From the NCBI GenBank assembly GCA_944386225.1, contig CALXAH010000010.1:19115-83114 (forward strand): DNA of 64,000 nucleotides. Reading direction: 5' to 3'. The notes under the pieces were generated by a model that was given only the letters and a program-made list of their open reading frames with translations, was not told the origin of the DNA and searched no databases. The position numbers and the translations under genes are program-made. This stretch comes from an uncultured Gemmiger sp. (GTDB lineage Bacteria > Bacillota > Clostridia > Oscillospirales > Ruminococcaceae). Of this stretch, positions 34,025-41,949 are shown in pieces (position 1 is the stretch's first letter; each line of letters starts with the position of its first letter).

Positions 34025-35773
34025 TTATACCAGATTCGGCTGCTTCATGCAAGAAACGGTGTTCTCCTCCAGGGCTGCCTGCAGCCGGCGGGCCAGTTCC
34101 CGCATGGGGGCTTCGTCCAGCTTGACGGTGCGGCGGTCGTAGGTCACCAGACCGTTGATCTCGTCCTCCACGTCGGACAGCTGGGTATAGATGGCGGCGC
34201 ACAGCCCCCTGGAAACCACCGGCAGCACCCGCCGCTCGTACAACTCCCGGATGGCCCGGCCGAACTCCTCCCGGGTCTTGCAGGCGCTGTAGCCGTAGGT
34301 CTTGTCCGGGTGGAACATATGCCCCTCCACCGGCAGGCAGCAGCCGCCGAATTCGCTCAGCACCAGCGGCTTTTCGCCCGCGTCCAGCTTCCAGGGGCCA
34401 AAGTAGATATGGCGGCTGTCCACATCGGTCTCGCCGCCCCGGAACCAGCCGGAGGTGCTGTCGATAAACCGGCTGCCGTCCAGCCGGCGCAGCCGCCGGA
34501 ATGCCCGGGAGGATTCAAACTGGCCCCAGCCCTCGTTGAAGATGGTCCAGTACAGGATGCAGGGGTGGTTTTTCAGCTGGGCCACCGTGGCCTCCATCCC
34601 GGCCAGGAACGCCGTCCGGGCCGCCGGGTCCCGGTGCATGCCCGCGTCGCGCCGCCGGTGCTGGAACCCCACGGTGGGCAGCACCGTGTCCCGCAGATAG
34701 CGGTAATCCCCGTTGTTCACCATGTCCTGGAACACCACCATCCCCAGCCGGTCGCAGAGGGTATAGAAGATGTCCGGCTCCACCTTGATGTGCTTGCGCA
34801 GGGTATTGAAGCCCAGCGCCTGCATGGTGCGGATGTCCTGCTCATAGCAGGCGGGGCTGGCGGGGGTGAACAGCCCGTCGCTGTAATAGCCCTGATCCAG
34901 TACGCCGTGGAAGAAATACGGCTTTCCGTTCAGGCACAGCCGGGCATAGCCGCCCACCCGGCGGATCTCCAGGGTACGCAGGGCAAAATAGCTCTCCACC
35001 CGGTCGGCCCCGGCCTCGATCACGCAGCCATACAGGTAGGGATCCTCCGGGCTCCACAGCCGGGGGGAGGGCGGCGAAACTTCCGCCCGGCCGTTTTCCA
35101 GCGGAACCGTCAGCGGCCCCTCCGGGGTATGTACCGTCACGGTGCCGGTCAGCGCCGGGTCGCCGGTGTCCAGAATGGCCCGGGTGCTGTCCGCCTGCAC
35201 ATCCAGCCGTTGGATATATCGGTCGGGCACGCTCTCCAGCCAGACGGTCTGCCAGATGCCGGACACCGGGGTGTACCACATGCCGCCCCGGTTCATCGTC
35301 TGCTTGCCGTAGGGCAGCACCGGGCTGCGCAGATCGTCCCGCACCCGCAGCACCAGTTCGTTTTCCGCCGCCAGCGCCCGGGTGATGTCAAAGGTCATTT
35401 GCTCATAGCCGCCGGTGTGGCTGCCCACCGGAACCCCGTTCAGCCAGGCGTCCAGCACCTGATCCGCCGCGCCGATCTGCAGCAGCACCCGCCCCTTTAC
35501 AAAACCGTCGGGCAGGGTGAACCGCCGCCGGTAAAACAGGTGCCAGCCCTCCGGAAAATGGGTGTGCACACCGGACAGCAGGCTCTCCGGGCAGAAGGGC
35601 ACAAGGATCGTCCGGTCGTAGGCGGCGGGCGGGTCGGCTTCTTCCCGGGCGGTGAACTCCCACCGGCCGTTCAGGTTGAAAAAGCTGTTCCGCCGCAGCC
35701 GGGGCCGGGGATAGTCCGGCCAGGGGGTGCCGGTCAGGGCCTCGCCCTCGGGGGTGTAAAGGTCATAAAACAT
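34025..35773 (-). CDS. Glycoside hydrolase family 2 enzyme (beta-glycosidase)
   Basis: A 582-residue GH2 enzyme. The sugar-binding jelly-roll (NSFFNLNGRWEFTAREEADPP ... FYRRRF ... GGYEQMTFDITRALAAENELVLRV), an immunoglobulin-like middle domain and a TIM barrel are recognisable. The acid/base is E414 in FNEGW and the nucleophile E474 in SEFGG. No asparagine-lysine NxK motif of true beta-glucuronidases is visible, so a galactoside or another glycoside is likelier. The ATG at 35773 follows AGGAGGAG and lies ten bases after the LysR stop, so the two are one operon. Confidence 0.85.
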   Translation of the reverse strand: MFYDLYTPEGEALTGTPWPDYPRPRLRRNSFFNLNGRWEFTAREEADPPAAYDRTILVPFCPESLLSGVHTHFPEGWHLFYRRRFTLPDGFVKGRVLLQIGAADQVLDAWLNGVPVGSHTGGYEQMTFDITRALAAENELVLRVRDDLRSPVLPYGKQTMNRGGMWYTPVSGIWQTVWLESVPDRYIQRLDVQADSTRAILDTGDPALTGTVTVHTPEGPLTVPLENGRAEVSPPSPRLWSPEDPYLYGCVIEAGADRVESYFALRTLEIRRVGGYARLCLNGKPYFFHGVLDQGYYSDGLFTPASPACYEQDIRTMQALGFNTLRKHIKVEPDIFYTLCDRLGMVVFQDMVNNGDYRYLRDTVLPTVGFQHRRRDAGMHRDPAARTAFLAGMEATVAQLKNHPCILYWTIFNEGWGQFESSRAFRRLRRLDGSRFIDSTSGWFRGGETDVDSRHIYFGPWKLDAGEKPLVLSEFGGCCLPVEGHMFHPDKTYGYSACKTREEFGRAIRELYERRVLPVVSRGLCAAIYTQLSDVEDEINGLVTYDRRTVKLDEAPMRELARRLQAALEENTVSCMKQPNLV

Positions 35774-35783
35774 AGGGCTCCTC

Positions 35784-36701
35784 CTATTCCGATTGGGGAT
35801 AGCAGCGGTGCAGATACCGCCAGAACAGCCCGGCTGCCCGGGAGTGCTCCGCCTGGTGCAGCCGCACAAAACACAGATAGCTGCGCCAGTCCGACAGCAG
35901 GGGAACCACCGCCAGGCCGGGGGTGCGCTGGCGCCGTACCGCCTGTTCCATCAGGATCGAGATGCCCATGCCCTTGGCCACCAGATCCAGAATGTTGTCG
36001 ATGTGGTCGCCGGTGAACAGCACCCGGGGCTCAAATCCGGCCCGGGCGCAGAGCTGCCGCACCACCCCGAACAGCCGGGTTTTCTCGTTCAGCTGCAGAA
36101 AGGCTTCCTCCCGCAGTTCCGCCGGGTCGATCTGCGGCCGGCCGCTCAGCGGGTGGCCCGCCGGCAGCACCACCGCAAACCGGTCCTCCATCACCGTGAG
36201 CAGGTCAAACCGGTTCGGATCGGCCCGGTTCAGCCGCATATAGGCCACGTCGCACCGGCCGCTTTCCAGCTCCTGCAACAGGTCGATGCTTTCGCTCTCC
36301 GACACCTGCAGCTGGATAAGCGGGTGTTCCCGGTGAAAGCCTGCGATCACGTCGGTCACCCCGTGCATCCCCATCACCGGGATGGCGCACAGCCGCAGCG
36401 GCGTCTGTTCCCCGTTGTAGGGGGCCATGGCCCGGCACAGCTGTTCCTGCGCCGCCACCACCGCCTGGGCCCGGGGCAGCAGTGCCTGGCCCGCCGCCGT
36501 CAGGTTGGCCCGGCGGGCCGTGCGTTCAAACAGCTGCACCCGCAGCTCCTTTTCCAGTGCCAGAATCTGCTTGGATACGTTGCTCTGGGTGGTGAACATC
36601 AGCTCCGCCGCTTCGGTGTAATTGCCGGTGGCCGCCACCTGCAGAAAGTATTCCAGCCGTTTGGTTTCCGTGCCGTCCGCCTCCTTTTTTGTGTATTCCA
36701 T
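35784..36701 (-). CDS. LysR-family regulator divergent from the UbiX/UbiD operon
   Basis: A LysR protein of 305 residues from the ATG at 36701, or 295 from an ACG at 36671. The winged helix KRLEYFLQVAATGNYTEAAELMFTTQSNVSKQILALE is clear, followed by the effector domain. The ATG lies only two bases after the predicted transcript start. By contrast a perfect GGAGG at 36684-36680 sits eight bases before ACG, exactly where family alignment expects Met (METKRLEYF). So ACG initiation, or a recent ATG-to-ACG change, is suspected. It probably controls both the GH2 gene and the UbiD operon. Confidence 0.82.
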   Translation of the reverse strand: MEYTKKEADGTETKRLEYFLQVAATGNYTEAAELMFTTQSNVSKQILALEKELRVQLFERTARRANLTAAGQALLPRAQAVVAAQEQLCRAMAPYNGEQTPLRLCAIPVMGMHGVTDVIAGFHREHPLIQLQVSESESIDLLQELESGRCDVAYMRLNRADPNRFDLLTVMEDRFAVVLPAGHPLSGRPQIDPAELREEAFLQLNEKTRLFGVVRQLCARAGFEPRVLFTGDHIDNILDLVAKGMGISILMEQAVRRQRTPGLAVVPLLSDWRSYLCFVRLHQAEHSRAAGLFWRYLHRCYPQSE

Positions 36702-36709
36702 TTTGGAAT
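36695..36709. promoter_or_regulatory. LysR-type palindrome over the LysR gene start
   Basis: ATTCCA-TTT-TGGAAT, a perfect palindrome with the T-N11-A character of LysR boxes, just downstream of the LysR -10 box. Binding here would block the LysR-GH2 promoter. Confidence 0.6.
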
Positions 36710-36738
36710 AGTATACCACGAAAGTTGAATTGCTCCAA
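36710..36738 (-). promoter_or_regulatory. Promoter of the LysR-GH2 operon
   Basis: On the minus strand TTGGAG (36738-36733), 17 bases, TATACT (36715-36710), with TG one base before the -10 box. Its -35 box overlaps that of the divergent promoter by three bases. Confidence 0.7.
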
Positions 36739-36758
36739 GCCCCGGCCGGGACTACAAT
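36730..36758 (+). promoter_or_regulatory. Promoter of the UbiX-LpdD-UbiD operon
   Basis: TTGCTC (36730-36735), 17-base spacer, TACAAT (36753-36758), predicted start about 30 bases before the UbiX ATG. Confidence 0.65.
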
Positions 36759-36794
36759 ACAAATGCTGACAAAATTCTATCAGGAGGTGCGCCC

Positions 36795-37370
36795 ATGAAA
36801 CAGCGAATTGTGGTGGGGGTCAGCGGGGCCTCCGGCATGCCGCTGGCGGTGGAGGTGCTGAGCCAGCTGCGCCGGCAGCCGGATGTGGAGACCCATCTGG
36901 TGCTGTCCCGGGCGGCGGAGATCACCCTGCGGGAGGAGAGCAGCCTTACGGCGCAGCAGCTGCGCGAGCTGGCGGACGTCTGCTACGACAACGGGGATAT
37001 CGGCGCGGCGCCGGCCAGCGGCAGTTTCCGCACGGCGGGGATGATCGTGGTGCCCTGCAGCATGAAAACCGTGGCGGGCATCGCCACCGGATACAGCGAC
37101 AGCCTGCTGCTGCGGGCCGCCGACGTAACCCTGAAGGAACGCCGCAAGCTGGTGCTGGCGGTGCGGGAGTGCCCCTTCTCCACCATCCACCTGCGCAACA
37201 TGCAGGAACTGAGCAGTATGGGGGCGGTGATCCTGCCCATGGTGCTCAGCTTTTACAACCGCCCGGACGGTCTGGAGGACTGTGTGCGCCATCTGGCCGG
37301 CAAGATCCTGGATCAGTTCGGGATCGAGGGCGAGCGGTTCGCCCGCTGGGAAGGGAGGCGGCAGACGTGA
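36795..37370 (+). CDS. UbiX-type flavin prenyltransferase (LpdB-like)
   Basis: A 191-residue UbiX protein that prenylates FMN to make prenyl-FMN for UbiD decarboxylases. The start KQRIVVGVSGASGMPLAVEVL, the FMN segment VPCSMKTVAGIATGYSDSLLLRAADVTLKERRKLVLAVRECPFSTIHLRNM and the ending are diagnostic. AGGAGGTG precedes the ATG. The GTG of the next gene overlaps its TGA. Position next to LpdD and UbiD identifies the gallate-decarboxylase-type (lpdB) role rather than ubiquinone synthesis, which is absent in this group. Confidence 0.93.
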   Translation: MKQRIVVGVSGASGMPLAVEVLSQLRRQPDVETHLVLSRAAEITLREESSLTAQQLRELADVCYDNGDIGAAPASGSFRTAGMIVVPCSMKTVAGIATGYSDSLLLRAADVTLKERRKLVLAVRECPFSTIHLRNMQELSSMGAVILPMVLSFYNRPDGLEDCVRHLAGKILDQFGIEGERFARWEGRRQT

Positions 37371-37744
37371 TCCGGATTCGCCGAAGTCTGTTCGGGCGGC
37401 CGGTCACGGCCCGCATCACCCTGCTGACCCGGGACCTGCATGTGCTGCTCACCGGCGGCAGCCTGCCCCATATCGGGGCGGTGTCGGTATACAGCGGCGG
37501 AATGCCCGAGGGGGCGATCCAGCCCGACGGCCACCGGGAACAACTGCTTACCGACCGGTGGGCGGAGGCCCTGTCCCGGCAGTTTGACTGCCGGGTGGCG
37601 GTGGTGGGAGGCGTGCATTACGACGCGCTGCGCCCGGATCAGATCGGGATGGTGGTAACCGCCGCCGATGAAATGCTGAACGAGGCGATCCGGGTGATCG
37701 CCGCTATGAAAAAGGAGGAAGTAGAAAATGAACAGGGTAAATGA
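37367..37744 (+). CDS. LpdD-like prenylated-flavin chaperone
   Basis: A 125-residue protein starting at a GTG overlapping the UbiX stop by two bases, with GGGAGG upstream; a longer reading frame extends back into ubiX but lacks support. It contains ARITLLTRDLHVLLTGGSLPHIGAVSV and VGGVHYDALRPDQIGMVVTAADEMLNEA, features of the small proteins encoded between UbiX and UbiD in phenolic-acid decarboxylase loci (LpdD), thought to pass prenyl-FMN to UbiD. Its end overlaps the UbiD gene by 17 bases. Confidence 0.8.
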   Translation: MIRIRRSLFGRPVTARITLLTRDLHVLLTGGSLPHIGAVSVYSGGMPEGAIQPDGHREQLLTDRWAEALSRQFDCRVAVVGGVHYDALRPDQIGMVVTAADEMLNEAIRVIAAMKKEEVENEQGK

Positions 37745-39200
37745 CCTGCGTTCGGCGCTGGCGCTGCTGGAAAGCCTGCCCGGCCAGCTGGTGCAGACCG
37801 ATGTGGAAGTAGATCCGATGGCGGAACTGTCCGGTGTATACCGGCATGTGGGCGCGGGCGGCACGGTGCAGCGTCCCACCCGGGAAGGCCCGGCCATGGT
37901 ATTCAACAAGGTCAAGGGGCATCCCGATGCCCGTGTGGCCATCGGCCTGCTGGCCAGCCGCACCCGTGTGGGTCATCTGCTGGGCTGCGACCCCAAGCGT
38001 CTGGGCTTTCTGCTCAAGGAGTCTGTGGCCAATCCGGTGCCCCCGGTGACCATTCCCGGCGAGCAGGCCAAGTGCCGCGAGGTGGTGCATCTGGCCACCG
38101 ATCCGGATTTCGATGTGCGCAAGCTGGTGCCCGCCCCCACCAATACCCCCGAGGACGCGGGCCCCTACATCACCCTGGGCATGTGCTATGCCTCCAACCC
38201 GGAAACCGGTGAGTCGGACGTGACCATCCACCGGATGTGCCTGCAGGCCAAGGACGAGATCTCCATCTTCCTGCAGCCGGGCGCGCGGCATATCGGCTAT
38301 TTCCGTGAGCTGGCGGAGGCCAAGGGCCAGCCGCTGCCCATCTCGATCAGCATTGGTGTGGATCCGGCCATCGAGATCGCGGCCTGCTTTGAGCCCCCCA
38401 CGACCCCGCTGGGCTACGACGAGCTGCAGGCCGCCGGCGCCATCCGCAACCAGCCGGTAGAGCTGGTGCAGTGCCTGACCATCAACGAAAAGGCCATCGC
38501 CAACGCGGAATACGTGATCGAGGGCGAGATTCTGCCCGGCGTGCGTGTGCGGGAGGATCAGAACTCCAACACCGGCAAGGCCATGCCGGAGTTCCCCGGC
38601 TACTGCGGCCCGGCCAATCCGGAACTGCCCATCATCAAGGTCAAGGCGGTCACCCATCGACGCAACCCCATCCTGCAGACCTGCATCGGGCCCAGCGAGG
38701 AGCATGTGTCCATGGCGGGCATCCCCACCGAGGCCAGCATCCTGGCCATGGTGGAAAAGGCCATGCCCGGCAAGCTGCAGAACGTGTACTGCGCTTCCAG
38801 CGGCGGCGGCAAGTATATTGCGGTGCTGCAGTTCAAGAAATCGGTTCCCTCGGATGAGGGGCGTCAGCGCCAGGCTGCTCTGCTGGCCTTCAGCGCCTTT
38901 GCGGAACTCAAGCATGTGTTCCTGGTGGACGAGGACGTGGACTGCTTCGACATGAAGGATGTATTGTGGGCCATGACCACCCGTTTCCAGGCGGACAAGG
39001 ATCTGATCTGCATTCCGGGCGTTCAGTGCCACCCGCTGGATCCTTCCAACCAGCCGGAGTACGCCGCCGGTATCCGGGCCCGGGGCGTGGCCTGCAAGGC
39101 CATCTTCGACTGCACCGTGCCCTTTGACCAGAAGCGCCGGTTTGAGCGGGCCAAGTTTATGGACGTGGATCCCGCCCGCTGGGTACCGGAACTGTTTTGA
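37728..39200 (+). CDS. UbiD-family prenyl-FMN decarboxylase (LpdC-like)
   Basis: A 490-residue UbiD decarboxylase. Conserved parts include TNTPEDAGPYITLGMCYASNPETG, the prenyl-FMN and substrate region MCLQAKDEISIFLQPGARHIG, and AEYVIEGEILPGVRVRED, where the E-x-E Glu residues lie beside the cofactor. Family members decarboxylate or carboxylate aromatic acids such as gallate, protocatechuate or hydroxybenzoate; the substrate here cannot be told. Expression should be LysR-dependent. AAGGAGG precedes the ATG within the LpdD gene. Confidence 0.93.
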   Translation: MNRVNDLRSALALLESLPGQLVQTDVEVDPMAELSGVYRHVGAGGTVQRPTREGPAMVFNKVKGHPDARVAIGLLASRTRVGHLLGCDPKRLGFLLKESVANPVPPVTIPGEQAKCREVVHLATDPDFDVRKLVPAPTNTPEDAGPYITLGMCYASNPETGESDVTIHRMCLQAKDEISIFLQPGARHIGYFRELAEAKGQPLPISISIGVDPAIEIAACFEPPTTPLGYDELQAAGAIRNQPVELVQCLTINEKAIANAEYVIEGEILPGVRVREDQNSNTGKAMPEFPGYCGPANPELPIIKVKAVTHRRNPILQTCIGPSEEHVSMAGIPTEASILAMVEKAMPGKLQNVYCASSGGGKYIAVLQFKKSVPSDEGRQRQAALLAFSAFAELKHVFLVDEDVDCFDMKDVLWAMTTRFQADKDLICIPGVQCHPLDPSNQPEYAAGIRARGVACKAIFDCTVPFDQKRRFERAKFMDVDPARWVPELF

Positions 39201-39228
39201 AAATACGGAAAGTGAGTGAGGAGATCGT

Positions 39229-39960
39229 ATGCCGATCGGAGTGATCATCGATGCCGCCTCGGTAGCCCTGGGCGGTATTCTGGGCGCGCTGGCGGGCCAT
39301 AAACTGCCGGAAAACCTGAAGGTTCAGCTGAACATCGTGCTGGGTCTGTGCTCTGTGGGCATGGGCATCAGCGCCGTGGGGCTGATGAAAAATATGCCCG
39401 CCGTAATCTTTGCCATCGTGCTGGGTTCCGGCATCGGCCTGGCCGTGGGTCTGGGCGGCTGGATCAACAGGGGCGCCGAGGCCATGCAGCGGCCGGTTGC
39501 CCGGCTGCTGCACAGCCAGAACAGCAGCATGAGCCAGGAGGAGTTCACCGCTACCCTGGTTACCGTTATCGTGCTGTTCTGCGCCAGCGGCACCGGTATC
39601 TACGGTTCGCTGGACGCGGGCATGACCGGTGACAGCACCATCCTGATTTCCAAGTCCATCCTGGATCTGTTCACCGCGGCGGTGTTCGCCTGCAACCTGG
39701 GCTATGTGGTTTCGCTGGTGGCGCTGCCCCGGCTGGTGATCTTCCTGGCTCTGTTCTTCGGGGCCAAGGGCATCCTGCCCATGATCACCCCCGATATGAT
39801 CGCCGATTTCAAGGCCTGCGGTGGTTTCCTGATGGTGGCCACCGGCCTGCGGATGACCAAGATCAAAGCCTTCCCCATTGCGGACATGATCCCGGCCATG
39901 GTGCTGGCCATGCCGTTCAGCTGGCTGTGGAGCAGCTGCATCGTACCCCTGCTGGGCTGA
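39229..39960 (+). CDS. DUF554 membrane protein
   Basis: A 243-residue DUF554 protein with about seven hydrophobic segments (IIDAASVALGGILGALAG, NIVLGLCSVGMGISAVGLM, ATLVTVIVLFCASGTGIYGSLDAGMTGDS, and others). The family has no proven function; transport is suspected. It lies 28 bases after UbiD and before a strong terminator, so it is probably in the decarboxylase operon, where it might move the aromatic acid or its product. That role is inference. Confidence 0.85.
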   Translation: MPIGVIIDAASVALGGILGALAGHKLPENLKVQLNIVLGLCSVGMGISAVGLMKNMPAVIFAIVLGSGIGLAVGLGGWINRGAEAMQRPVARLLHSQNSSMSQEEFTATLVTVIVLFCASGTGIYGSLDAGMTGDSTILISKSILDLFTAAVFACNLGYVVSLVALPRLVIFLALFFGAKGILPMITPDMIADFKACGGFLMVATGLRMTKIKAFPIADMIPAMVLAMPFSWLWSSCIVPLLG

Positions 39961-39990
39961 TGCGACATCCCCGTACACCGTAACCATACA

Positions 39991-40028
39991 GCAAAGCACC
40001 CCGGAACAACGGTTCCGGGGTGCTTTGC
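39991..40028. terminator. Bidirectional terminator after the UbiD operon
   Basis: A 17-bp perfect stem (39991-40007 with 40012-40028, loop AACG) between the convergent DUF554 and MBL-fold genes. Confidence 0.85.
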
Positions 40029-40835
40029 TTATTGCAGGGAGATGGTTTCCAGATCGTAGGGAACCTGCAGATCACCGGTATAATACCGGCTTCCTTCCGC
40101 CATGTACAGTTCCTTACGCCGGTCGTAGTGCTTGTCCTCGGTGTGCCAGAGCACCAGATGGGGCACCCCCAGGCTTTGGGCCAGCTCGCAGGCGTCCTTG
40201 ACGGTGCTGTGATGCTTTTCGTAGGGCTTGAACCGGTCCCGGTCGCCGTACAGGCAGAACGCCTCGCTCAGCAGCCAGTCGCTGCCAGTCACGTAGGGCT
40301 CGCACAGCGGATTGTAAGGCTCGTCCCCCAGGCAGGTGAGCTTCTTGCCGGGCCACCGGGCGGTGAAGCCGTATTGGGGCGCCTTGGTGGAGTGAATGTC
40401 GAAAAAGGTAAAGGCGCTGCCCAGCAGGCTGGCGGTTTCCCCGTCGGCCACCGGATGCAGGGCGATGCGATCGCCCTGCAGATCGCTGAACTTTTTCTGC
40501 AGGGTCAGCCGGCAGAGGGTGCGGATGGTTTCGATCAGCCCGGCGTGGCACCACAGGTGCAGGGTGCCCTCGTATCCACCATTCAGCATCAGGGTGCCGA
40601 TCTTGCGCACGATCCACACCACACCCAGCAGGTGGTCGCAGTGTTCATGGGTCACGATCAGGTGCCGGATGGCCGCCGGGTCGATGCCCGCCTTTTCCAG
40701 CTGCACCAGAATGCCGTTGCCGCCGCCCGCGTCCACCAGAATGTATTGCGCGCCGCACTGCAGCGCAAAGCAGGTGTTGTAACAGTGGGTCGCCAGCGCA
40801 TTGCCGGTGCCCAGAACGATCAGCTTTTCCATCAT
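40029..40835 (-). CDS. MBL-fold metallo-hydrolase (RNase Z-like)
   Basis: A 268-residue metallo-beta-lactamase-fold protein. The metal motif THEHCDHLLG (HxHxDH) is near residue 64, with further His and Asp towards the C-terminus (LGDEPYN, HSTVKD, LVLWHTEDKHYD). The N-terminus MEKLIVLGTGNALATHCYNTCF resembles RNase Z/phosphodiesterase relatives. Two adjacent ATGs exist; the first (40835) follows AAAGGG. It could be a cyclic-nucleotide phosphodiesterase or tRNA processing relative; the substrate is unknown. Confidence 0.85.
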   Translation of the reverse strand: MMEKLIVLGTGNALATHCYNTCFALQCGAQYILVDAGGGNGILVQLEKAGIDPAAIRHLIVTHEHCDHLLGVVWIVRKIGTLMLNGGYEGTLHLWCHAGLIETIRTLCRLTLQKKFSDLQGDRIALHPVADGETASLLGSAFTFFDIHSTKAPQYGFTARWPGKKLTCLGDEPYNPLCEPYVTGSDWLLSEAFCLYGDRDRFKPYEKHHSTVKDACELAQSLGVPHLVLWHTEDKHYDRRKELYMAEGSRYYTGDLQVPYDLETISLQ

Positions 40836-40937
40836 TCGATCCCTTTCCTTCCGCCTTGTATGCCGCGGCTTGCAATGCCCGGCAACAACAGTATAGGCCC
40901 GGAGAACGGCTGGTGTCAATCAACAGGGGCAGCTGGT

Positions 40938-40966
40938 TTGTACTTTGCGGCAAATTGCCGTATACT
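40938..40966 (+). promoter_or_regulatory. Promoter of the SGNH hydrolase gene
   Basis: TTGTAC (40938-40943), 17 bases, TATACT (40961-40966), about 48 bases before the ATG at 41015. Confidence 0.7.
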
Positions 40967-41014
40967 GATGAAAAGCTCTTTTGCAAGGGCTGCAGATCCG
41001 GAAGGAGGATACCG

Positions 41015-41695
41015 ATGACACAGGTTACCGGCGGCAACGACTCCGCCTATGCTTTTTCCTGTATGGAACCGCTGGCCGGCAGCCCGCTGCGGGGCGGGCA
41101 CATCGCGGTGCTGGGCTCCTCGGTGGCCCGGGGCGAGGCCTCGGAGGGCTGGGCCGTGGGGGAGTATCTGGCGGCCCGGCTGGGCACGCAGCTGACCAAA
41201 GAAGCGGTCAGCGGCACTACGCTGGCGGATACCGGGCCGCAAAGCTATGTGCGGCGGCTGCGCCGGCTCGACCCGGATGCCCGGTATGATCTGTTCCTCT
41301 GCCAGCTGTCCACCAACGATGCCACGCTGCGGCTGCCGCGGGGCGGAATCGCACCGGGGCGGGATCCGGCAGAATTTGATGCGTCTACCACCCTGGGCGC
41401 GCTGGAGACCATTCTGGAATACGCCCTGCGTACCTGGCATTGCCCGGCGGCGGTATTCACCGGCAGCCGGTACGACAGCGGAGAGTACGCCGCCCTGGTG
41501 GCCTGCCTGCCCGCGCTGCGGCGCAAATGGGGGATCGGTGTGCTGGATCTGTGGAACGGGGAAGGCTTCAACGATATTCCGGATGCGTCCCGCCGGCTGT
41601 ATATGCGGGATCCAATCCATCCCACCAAAGCCGGATACCGGGACTGGTGGGGCCCGGAGCTGGAACGGCAGCTGCTGGCATTTTTGAAGAGATAA
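41015..41695 (+). CDS. SGNH/GDSL-type esterase
   Basis: A 226-residue SGNH hydrolase. The Ser block is GHIAVLGSSVARGE (GSS in place of GDS), the Asn block LCQLSTND and the catalytic Asp/His block DPIHPTKAGY are in order. No signal peptide is seen, so it is probably cytoplasmic. The ATG follows AAGGAGG; an earlier in-frame start at 40856 lacks a ribosome site and would include the promoter. Such enzymes deacetylate or de-esterify sugars and lipids. It is monocistronic. Confidence 0.83.
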   Translation: MTQVTGGNDSAYAFSCMEPLAGSPLRGGHIAVLGSSVARGEASEGWAVGEYLAARLGTQLTKEAVSGTTLADTGPQSYVRRLRRLDPDARYDLFLCQLSTNDATLRLPRGGIAPGRDPAEFDASTTLGALETILEYALRTWHCPAAVFTGSRYDSGEYAALVACLPALRRKWGIGVLDLWNGEGFNDIPDASRRLYMRDPIHPTKAGYRDWWGPELERQLLAFLKR

Positions 41696-41780
41696 GAAAG
41701 ATTTTGCATCTACCTGGCTAACCTGGACAGCGAGGGCTTCAATCCCATTGCCTGACCGCACAACCCTATACGTTCCGCCA

Positions 41781-41826
41781 AATGGCGGGAGAATGCCTGA
41801 AATGCGCATTCTCCCGCCATTTTTTT
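41781..41826 (+). terminator. Terminator after the SGNH hydrolase gene
   Basis: A 16-bp perfect stem (41781-41796 with 41806-41821) followed by a run of seven T, about 85 bases past the stop codon and before the fab promoter. Confidence 0.9.
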
Positions 41827-41846
41827 GTTCTGCCGAAAAAATATGC

Positions 41847-41876
41847 TTGACAAACCGGGGCGGGCGGGTGTAAGAT
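41847..41876 (+). promoter_or_regulatory. Promoter of the fatty-acid synthesis operon
   Basis: A perfect TTGACA (41847-41852), an 18-base GC-rich spacer and TAAGAT (41871-41876). The predicted start near 41883 is covered by the AT-rich palindrome downstream. Confidence 0.75.
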
Positions 41877-41884
41877 ACTTAAAA

Positions 41885-41914
41885 CAATTTAGTTAAATTA
41901 TTTTAATTAAATTG
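41885..41914. promoter_or_regulatory. AT-rich palindromic operator of the fab operon
   Basis: A 30-base imperfect palindrome with perfect outer arms CAATTTA / TAAATTG and 26 of 30 positions symmetric, placed over the predicted start point of the fab operon. It stands out sharply from the GC-rich surroundings. The likeliest ligand is the MarR protein encoded at the end of this cluster. Just after it lies TTTGA-A-TCAAA (41915-41925), which has FabT half-sites at an unusual spacing. Confidence 0.65.
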
Positions 41915-41949
41915 TTTGAATCAAAAATACGGGAAAGAAGGATTTACTT

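Noticed and set aside
34025-35773. Calling the GH2 enzyme a beta-glucuronidase
   Set aside because: The NxK motif needed for glucuronate recognition is not visible, so only a general beta-glycosidase call is made.
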